NCBI RefSeq assembly: GCF_014641595.1
Contig: NZ_BMIA01000010.1
Coordinates: 1 to 64,000, forward strand
Source: Dyadobacter endophyticus
GTDB taxonomy: Bacteria; Bacteroidota; Bacteroidia; Cytophagales; Spirosomataceae
Direction of reading: 5' to 3'
Length of the DNA stretch: 64,000 nucleotides
The notes under the pieces are model-generated. The model saw nothing but the letters and a program-made list of their open reading frames with translations. It had not been told where the DNA came from and searched no databases. The translations under genes and the position numbers were made by a program. Positions 59,583 to 64,000 of the stretch are shown piece by piece (within the stretch, counting starts at the first letter, position 1; every line of letters starts with the position of its first letter).

Positions 59583-60986
59583 TTGAATTTCAACGAATTT
59601 GAACTCCACGAAGACGTTTTGAACGCCGTGGACTCTATGAACTACCAACAGGCAACGCCTATCCAGGAGCAGGCTATACCACATATTATCAGCGGCAAAG
59701 ACCTGCTCGCTTGCGCACAGACCGGGACCGGCAAAACCGCCGCTTACCTGATTCCTATTCTCGACAAGGTCGCCCACGAGGCCAATGAACATACCGGTGC
59801 ACTGATTTTGGTGCCAACCCGCGAGCTTGCCGTTCAGATCGACCAGCAAATTCAGGGCCTGGGCTATTTTGTAGGTGCGACGAGCATCGCCGTGTATGGT
59901 GGCAATAAAGGCCCGGAATGGGACCAACAGAAAAAAGCATTGACTCAGGGTGCCGACATTATTATCGCTACGCCGGGCAGGCTTATCGCGCATTTGCAGT
60001 TGGGTTACGTTCATTTTAGAGATCTGCGGCATTTGGTTCTTGATGAGGCCGACCGTATGCTCGACATGGGTTTCCTGAGTGATATACTAAAGATCATGAG
60101 CTATCTGCCTACTGAGAGACAGACGCTGATGTTCTCAGCCACGATGCCGCCAAAGATCGGCGATCTGGCCAAACGTATTTTGAAAGACCCAGAGGAGATA
60201 AGACTGGCGGTATCACGTCCGGCTGACCGGATTGACCAACAATTTTACCTTGCCAGGGACGAGCAAAAGCTACCTTTGCTGATGCATTTGCTGAAAGGCG
60301 TTGAAAATATCAGCATGGTGTTGTTCACCTCCCGTAAATCGAACGTGGAGCCGATCGTGCGGGCGCTGCGAAAACTGGGCCTGGGTGCGCATGGTATCTC
60401 ATCTGATTCAGAGCAGGGTGAGCGTGAAATCGTACTACGTGATTTCAAAAACCGGCAGTTTCCAATCCTGGTCGCGACCGACGTATTATCCCGCGGCATA
60501 GATATTGATAATCTCAGCCATGTGGTGAACTACGATGTTCCCCGCGATCCCGAAGATTACGTGCACCGTATAGGGCGTACGGCACGAGCTGAATCGAAAG
60601 GTACGGCCATGACATTGATCAATGAGCACGATCAGAAATATGTATTGAAGATCGAAAGGCTTTTTGAGAAGGAATTGGAGAAAAAATCCGTTACCTCGGA
60701 ACTGGGACTGGGAGAGGCTCCTGTATTTGAGCCGCCACGTTTTCGTTCGGGAGGGCGTAACAGTAGCAACAGGAAGAATAGAAAGAAAGATGGACCGGGG
60801 GCTACGTCTGCGAGAAAGCCACACCGCGAGGCAAAACCCCAGGACTCCACCAGCGTGGAAGTGGGCGCTGTGGCGACGGGCGCCGTTGTGACGGCAACCG
60901 ACATGCCGAAGCGCAGGAACAAGCGGCGAAGACCTAAAAAGGATCAGCCCAAAACCGTAAACCCTACTGAGGCACAGGCCTCTTGA
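59583..60986 (+). CDS. DEAD-box ATP-dependent RNA helicase
   Basis: A 467-residue RNA-remodelling enzyme. Motifs in order: Q motif FNEFELHEDVLNAV...ATPIQEQAIP (about 3-31), motif I AQTGTGKT (about 44-51), PTRELA, TPGR, II VLDEADRM (about 154-161), III SAT, then the second domain with LVATDVLSRGIDIDN and HRIGRTARA. The tail (about 380-467) is Arg/Lys/Pro-rich (RKNRKKDG, KRRNKRRRPKKD), as in RhlE-type enzymes. The start is TTG at 59583: a TGA stops the frame just upstream and the next ATG would remove the Q-motif phenylalanine. Likely role in ribosome assembly or cold growth. Confidence 0.93.
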   Translation: MNFNEFELHEDVLNAVDSMNYQQATPIQEQAIPHIISGKDLLACAQTGTGKTAAYLIPILDKVAHEANEHTGALILVPTRELAVQIDQQIQGLGYFVGATSIAVYGGNKGPEWDQQKKALTQGADIIIATPGRLIAHLQLGYVHFRDLRHLVLDEADRMLDMGFLSDILKIMSYLPTERQTLMFSATMPPKIGDLAKRILKDPEEIRLAVSRPADRIDQQFYLARDEQKLPLLMHLLKGVENISMVLFTSRKSNVEPIVRALRKLGLGAHGISSDSEQGEREIVLRDFKNRQFPILVATDVLSRGIDIDNLSHVVNYDVPRDPEDYVHRIGRTARAESKGTAMTLINEHDQKYVLKIERLFEKELEKKSVTSELGLGEAPVFEPPRFRSGGRNSSNRKNRKKDGPGATSARKPHREAKPQDSTSVEVGAVATGAVVTATDMPKRRNKRRRPKKDQPKTVNPTEAQAS

Positions 60987-61122
60987 TCAGCGTTGGTCAG
61001 ACGTGAGCATTATTTGTCTTGCTTAATCGTCATGGAAGAACTTAAATTACGTACACTTGGACCGTCTGATAGATTGGATAAGGAATTATAAATTCAGCGT
61101 ATCCGATCCTCCCATCATCACG

Positions 61123-61794
61123 ATGGAAGGCTTGTTTTCGCTACTGCTGCTTTTGCTTCTGAGCCTGCTCGCGGTGTTTTTTCACCTTGTCCGCATTCTT
61201 TTCAACTCCCCCGTCGATTTTTCCCTCGACTGGAACCTCTTTCTGAGCTGGATACCCCTCATTATCGCTTTCTTCGCGGACAATCTTACGAAGCGTTTCG
61301 GGGATATTCCGGTGATTCTGGGCATTTTGAGTATTGCCTGGCTGGCATTTCTCCCCAATGCGCCTTACATGATCACCGATCTTGCCCACCTCACCGTGGA
61401 CTACCAACGCGACCTCACCTGGCACGACACCATCATGCTTTTTTCCTATGCGGAAGTAAGTCTGTTCAACGGTCTGGTTTCGCTTTACTGGATCCACCGC
61501 TCGTGGCGACGGGTGTACGACAAGAAGCCAGCCAACACCCTGCTGCTGATCAGTCTTCCGCTGGCAGGGTTCGGGGTATATCTGGGACGGGTGCGGAGAA
61601 TGAATAGCTGGGACATCATTCATGAGCCAAGGGCCATTATCAATAACCTCTTCGAAAGCCTTCTCGATCGCACCGCCTGGGTCTTCGCAATGGAGATCGG
61701 CATGTTGCTGGGAATATTGTACCTGGTCTTGTGGGGGATAATCAGGTTCCGGATCCGACATTCGAAAAAGAGCCCGGACTCGGGAAATCACTAG
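61123..61794 (+). CDS. DUF1361 family membrane protein
   Basis: A 224-residue inner-membrane protein with about six helices. The ATG at 61123 opens a strongly hydrophobic run (EGLFSLLLLLLLSLLAVFF); the frame is open back to a TTG at 61057. Family marks are FLPNAPYMITDLAHL (about 86-100) with WHDTIMLF and AGFGVYLGRVRRMNSWDII (about 170-188). The function of DUF1361 is unknown. A separate 20-codon frame (61032-61091) precedes it in another frame. Confidence 0.82.
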   Translation: MEGLFSLLLLLLLSLLAVFFHLVRILFNSPVDFSLDWNLFLSWIPLIIAFFADNLTKRFGDIPVILGILSIAWLAFLPNAPYMITDLAHLTVDYQRDLTWHDTIMLFSYAEVSLFNGLVSLYWIHRSWRRVYDKKPANTLLLISLPLAGFGVYLGRVRRMNSWDIIHEPRAIINNLFESLLDRTAWVFAMEIGMLLGILYLVLWGIIRFRIRHSKKSPDSGNH

Positions 61795-61873
61795 TGTGAA
61801 TGTGTCCGGCTGTTGATTTTCGACACATCAATCGATTTTGGTGGGCTAAATTTCCCCGCTTTCAGACATTTTA

Positions 61874-62560
61874 ATGAACCCTTTACAGATCCTGTTTCGC
61901 TGCGAGCATCTTGTGGCGATCAATAAACCCAATGGCCTGCTGGTGCACCGCTCACCAATCGCCAGCGACGCCGATGTTTTCGCCGTGCAACTCCTGCGCG
62001 ACCAGCTTGGGCAGAAGGTCTACCCTGTACACCGCCTGGATCGTAAGACCTCAGGCGTGTTGCTTTTCGCACTCGACGAAGCTACGAACAGTGAAATGCA
62101 GCGCAAATTCATGGACGGTGAAGTCAAAAAGACCTATCATGCTGTTGTTAGGGGCTATGCGCCTGATAGCGGTGAAATAGATTATCCCCTCAAACGCGAC
62201 GACGGCGTGGTTCAGGATGCCGTGACCTTTTTTGAAACGCTCCAAAGAACGGAAATGTCCTTCGCTGTCGGTAAGCATCCTACATCACGCTACTCGCTGG
62301 TCAAGCTAAATCCGGTCACCGGCCGTATGCATCAGCTCCGCAAGCACATGGCGCACATTATGCACCCGATCATTGGCGACCGGCCGCATGGGTGCAACAA
62401 GCAGAACCGTTTTTTTAAGGAGAAATTGAATATGATGCAAATGATGTTGCATGCGGTGTCACTGGAATTCGTACATCCTTCTACAAAAGAATATGTGACT
62501 ATATTTGCTCCCTATGAAGCGGAGTTTTTTAGGATGCGCGAAATACTTCGGCTGAATTAG
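61874..62560 (+). CDS. truC: RNA pseudouridine synthase, RluA/TruC type
   Basis: A 228-residue enzyme of the RluA superfamily. Catalytic aspartate in VYPVHRLDRKTSGVLLFAL (HRLD, about residues 55-58), preceded by AINKPNGLLVHRS, and followed by RYSLVKLNPVTGRMHQLRKHMAHIMHPIIGDRPHG (about 140-174), the family's second block. Its short length and lack of an S4 domain match TruC, which modifies uridine 65 in tRNA; RluA-like targets cannot be excluded. Confidence 0.85.
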   Translation: MNPLQILFRCEHLVAINKPNGLLVHRSPIASDADVFAVQLLRDQLGQKVYPVHRLDRKTSGVLLFALDEATNSEMQRKFMDGEVKKTYHAVVRGYAPDSGEIDYPLKRDDGVVQDAVTFFETLQRTEMSFAVGKHPTSRYSLVKLNPVTGRMHQLRKHMAHIMHPIIGDRPHGCNKQNRFFKEKLNMMQMMLHAVSLEFVHPSTKEYVTIFAPYEAEFFRMREILRLN

Positions 62561-62951
62561 CTATATTCCAGTCCTGTATCAAAAATATTGTCGATTAATT
62601 TGTAGAAATACTTTGATAAGTAATTTCTAATTCGTTAATTTTGTGATGAGTTAGGAAGTGATGTTCCACTGATAAGAATGATGTATGTAAAGACTATCCA
62701 AACCCAATCGCGGGATAGTAGGAATTCAAATCTTACGCTCCACACCCGGGCGCATCGGCGTCCATCCGGAGTCAATTAATCCATCAGGCTCCTATAATAA
62801 ACAGACGATTTAGGCAAGCATATCCTTCTGGCGTATCGACCGTAAAGGACAAGTGGCTTGTGCCCGTCAGAACCGCCTCCGCACCGGTACCCAAGCAAGT
62901 CGGAGATTTTCCTTCAATTTTCTAACGTTTTGCAACCATTACGCCGCCATC
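62561..62951. other. Intergenic region upstream of DUF1800 gene
   Basis: About 390 bases with one good promoter (62613-62643) and then 300 bases without a gene I can support. The leader would be unusually long. No strong hairpin seen. Confidence 0.45.
62613..62643 (+). promoter_or_regulatory. Promoter upstream of DUF1800 gene
   Basis: TTG at 62613-62615, 20 bases, TAATTTTG at 62636-62643, exact match to TAnnTTTG with ideal spacing. Start of transcription would be near 62650, 300 bases before the ATG at 62952. Confidence 0.6.
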
Positions 62952-64000
62952 ATGGCATATCTGGATACATATACAACGCCCCTGACGGCTGCTGCTGCTG
63001 CGCATCTGTTACGAAGGGCAACATTCGGGCCGACAAACCAGGAAGTAGCCGATTTTACTGGTAAAACTGCGAGTCAGGCCGTCGACATTTTGATTAACAA
63101 TTCTTCGTATCGCGCTACTCCGCCTCCGCCGGTGGAAATGGACACAACCAGATCTGATGCCGGTCAGCCGTTTCTCGACAAGCCTTTTAGCGGGAGCCGG
63201 AGTTTTACTTATTTCAACTATGTGAAATATTGGTGGATTGGGTTGATGGCAGAACAAAACGGTAAGCCATCTGTTTTAGAGAAGCTTACGGCATTTTGGC
63301 AAAATCATTTTGTGGTGACATATACCCCCGTGGAGGATTATCGGTACCTCGACAGGTATTTGCGGCTGCTCAGAACGAATGCCCTCGGGAATTTCAAAGA
63401 TTTGGCCATAGGAATCAGCAAGGACCCCGGGATGCTTATTTTTCAAAATGGCAACGAAAACACGAAGGCCCTCCCAAACGAGAACTATGCCCGGGAACTT
63501 CAGGAGCTTTTTACGGTTGGTCAAAGAGACTTTGCCGGAAACTACAACTATACCGAACAGGATGTAAAGACTGCCGCAAGGGTATTGACAGGTTGGCAGG
63601 CAACAAACCGATACGTGGAAGGTTCAACGACTTTTGACTCGGTTTTTAATTCCGACCGGCACGACACCAGCAACAAAGTCTTTTCGGAAAAGTATAACAA
63701 TACAACCATAACCGGACGTACGGGTACGGGTGCAGGCGACGCTGAGCTGGTGGATCTGATCACGATGCTCATCGGCCACCCGGAATCGCCAAAATACATT
63801 TGCAGGAAGTTGTACCGCTGGTATGTCAATCCAAATGTGACCCAGGAGATTGAAGATCAGGTAATTGTTCCGCTGGCCGCGTTTTTTGCCAGTCCAGGTA
63901 ATAACTTCGCTATTGCTCCCGTCCTTAAAAAGCTTTTAACAAGCAACATATTTTTCGATAACAGAAATATCGGTGCTATAGTCAAGTCTCCCGCCGAATT
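62952..64000 (+). CDS. DUF1800 domain protein, C-terminus cut by window edge
   Basis: An open frame from ATG 62952 to the right edge, about 350 residues visible. It opens with AYLDTYTTPLTAAAAAHLLRRATFG, the HLLRRATFG-x-T hallmark of DUF1800, then LEKLTAFWQNHFVV (about 110), NENYARELQELFTVG (about 178-192, conserved E-N-Y-A-R-E-L), and a DVKTAARVLTGW block. No signal peptide. Members often sit next to a DUF1501 gene and may act at the cell surface, but the function is unknown. Confidence 0.88.
   Translation, partial: MAYLDTYTTPLTAAAAAHLLRRATFGPTNQEVADFTGKTASQAVDILINNSSYRATPPPPVEMDTTRSDAGQPFLDKPFSGSRSFTYFNYVKYWWIGLMAEQNGKPSVLEKLTAFWQNHFVVTYTPVEDYRYLDRYLRLLRTNALGNFKDLAIGISKDPGMLIFQNGNENTKALPNENYARELQELFTVGQRDFAGNYNYTEQDVKTAARVLTGWQATNRYVEGSTTFDSVFNSDRHDTSNKVFSEKYNNTTITGRTGTGAGDAELVDLITMLIGHPESPKYICRKLYRWYVNPNVTQEIEDQVIVPLAAFFASPGNNFAIAPVLKKLLTSNIFFDNRNIGAIVKSPAE

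Noticed and set aside
1..64000. CRISPR arrays, insertion sequences, prophage or rRNA
   Set aside because: I looked for regularly spaced direct repeats, transposase motifs, terminal inverted repeats with target duplications and rRNA-like sequence and saw none.

Overview
The window looks like a chromosomal segment of a Bacteroidota bacterium of the Cytophagales, most like Dyadobacter or a close relative in Spirosomataceae. This is inferred from gene content and style; no marker search was possible. The supporting evidence is: a type IX secretion sorting tail (4169-5800), a PorP/SprF-like outer-membrane protein, DUF4270, DUF4907, DUF1800 and DUF1080 proteins, Wzi-type capsule proteins, lipoproteins with S-C-K/G-K lipoboxes, almost no Shine-Dalgarno sequences, and several promoters of the Bacteroidota form (TTG, 19-20 bp, TAnnTTTG).

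Layout. 1-8.7 kb holds mixed genes: a glycosyltransferase cut by the left edge, DUF6265 and DinB proteins, a thioredoxin-fold YyaL-type protein, a T9SS cargo protein, a lipoprotein, a UMF1-type MFS transporter, tRNA-Val(GAC) and a small HD hydrolase. 8.7-13.8 kb is the minus-strand rimP-nusA-infB translation/transcription operon with a promoter and a possible attenuator. 13.9-19.3 kb carries an EEP-family hydrolase, a Kelch lipoprotein/DUF4907 pair divergent from a DUF4270 lipoprotein, and a bestrophin. 19.3-25.1 kb is an RND efflux operon (TolC, adaptor, pump). 25.5-27.3 kb is a sodium:solute symporter preceded by an unlisted 47-residue membrane protein whose stop codon overlaps the symporter start.

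27.6-52.7 kb is a large exopolysaccharide/capsule locus, twenty consecutive minus-strand genes plus one convergent Wzi gene. It encodes a PHP-type tyrosine phosphatase, Wza, the tyrosine autokinase Wzc, UDP-glucose dehydrogenase, the GDP-fucose branch (ManC, Gmd, Fcl), a Wzx flippase, a Wzy candidate, three glycosyltransferases, four left-handed-beta-helix acyltransferases, two Wzi proteins, a PorP/SprF-like barrel, a WcaJ-type initiating transferase and RfbD. Together these describe a Wzx/Wzy-dependent, colanic-acid-like polymer probably containing fucose and glucuronate and heavily acetylated. A ten-base element, ACTCAACGTT, lies just upstream of start codons of wza, wzc, wcaJ and a leader ORF before ugd. 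It is the most interesting unexplained signal in the window.

53.1-64 kb carries an ABC exporter, DUF1080 and DUF1905/YdeI proteins, an AraC regulator divergent from an aldehyde dehydrogenase-DUF779 operon (with a palindromic operator-like site between them), a DEAD-box helicase with a TTG start, a DUF1361 membrane protein, a TruC-like pseudouridine synthase and a DUF1800 protein cut by the right edge. I saw no insertion sequence, prophage, CRISPR array or rRNA. Nothing here is clearly a wholly new defence or metabolic system; the best leads are the recurrent EPS leader element, the symporter small subunit, the rimP leader attenuator and the AraC/ALDH operator.
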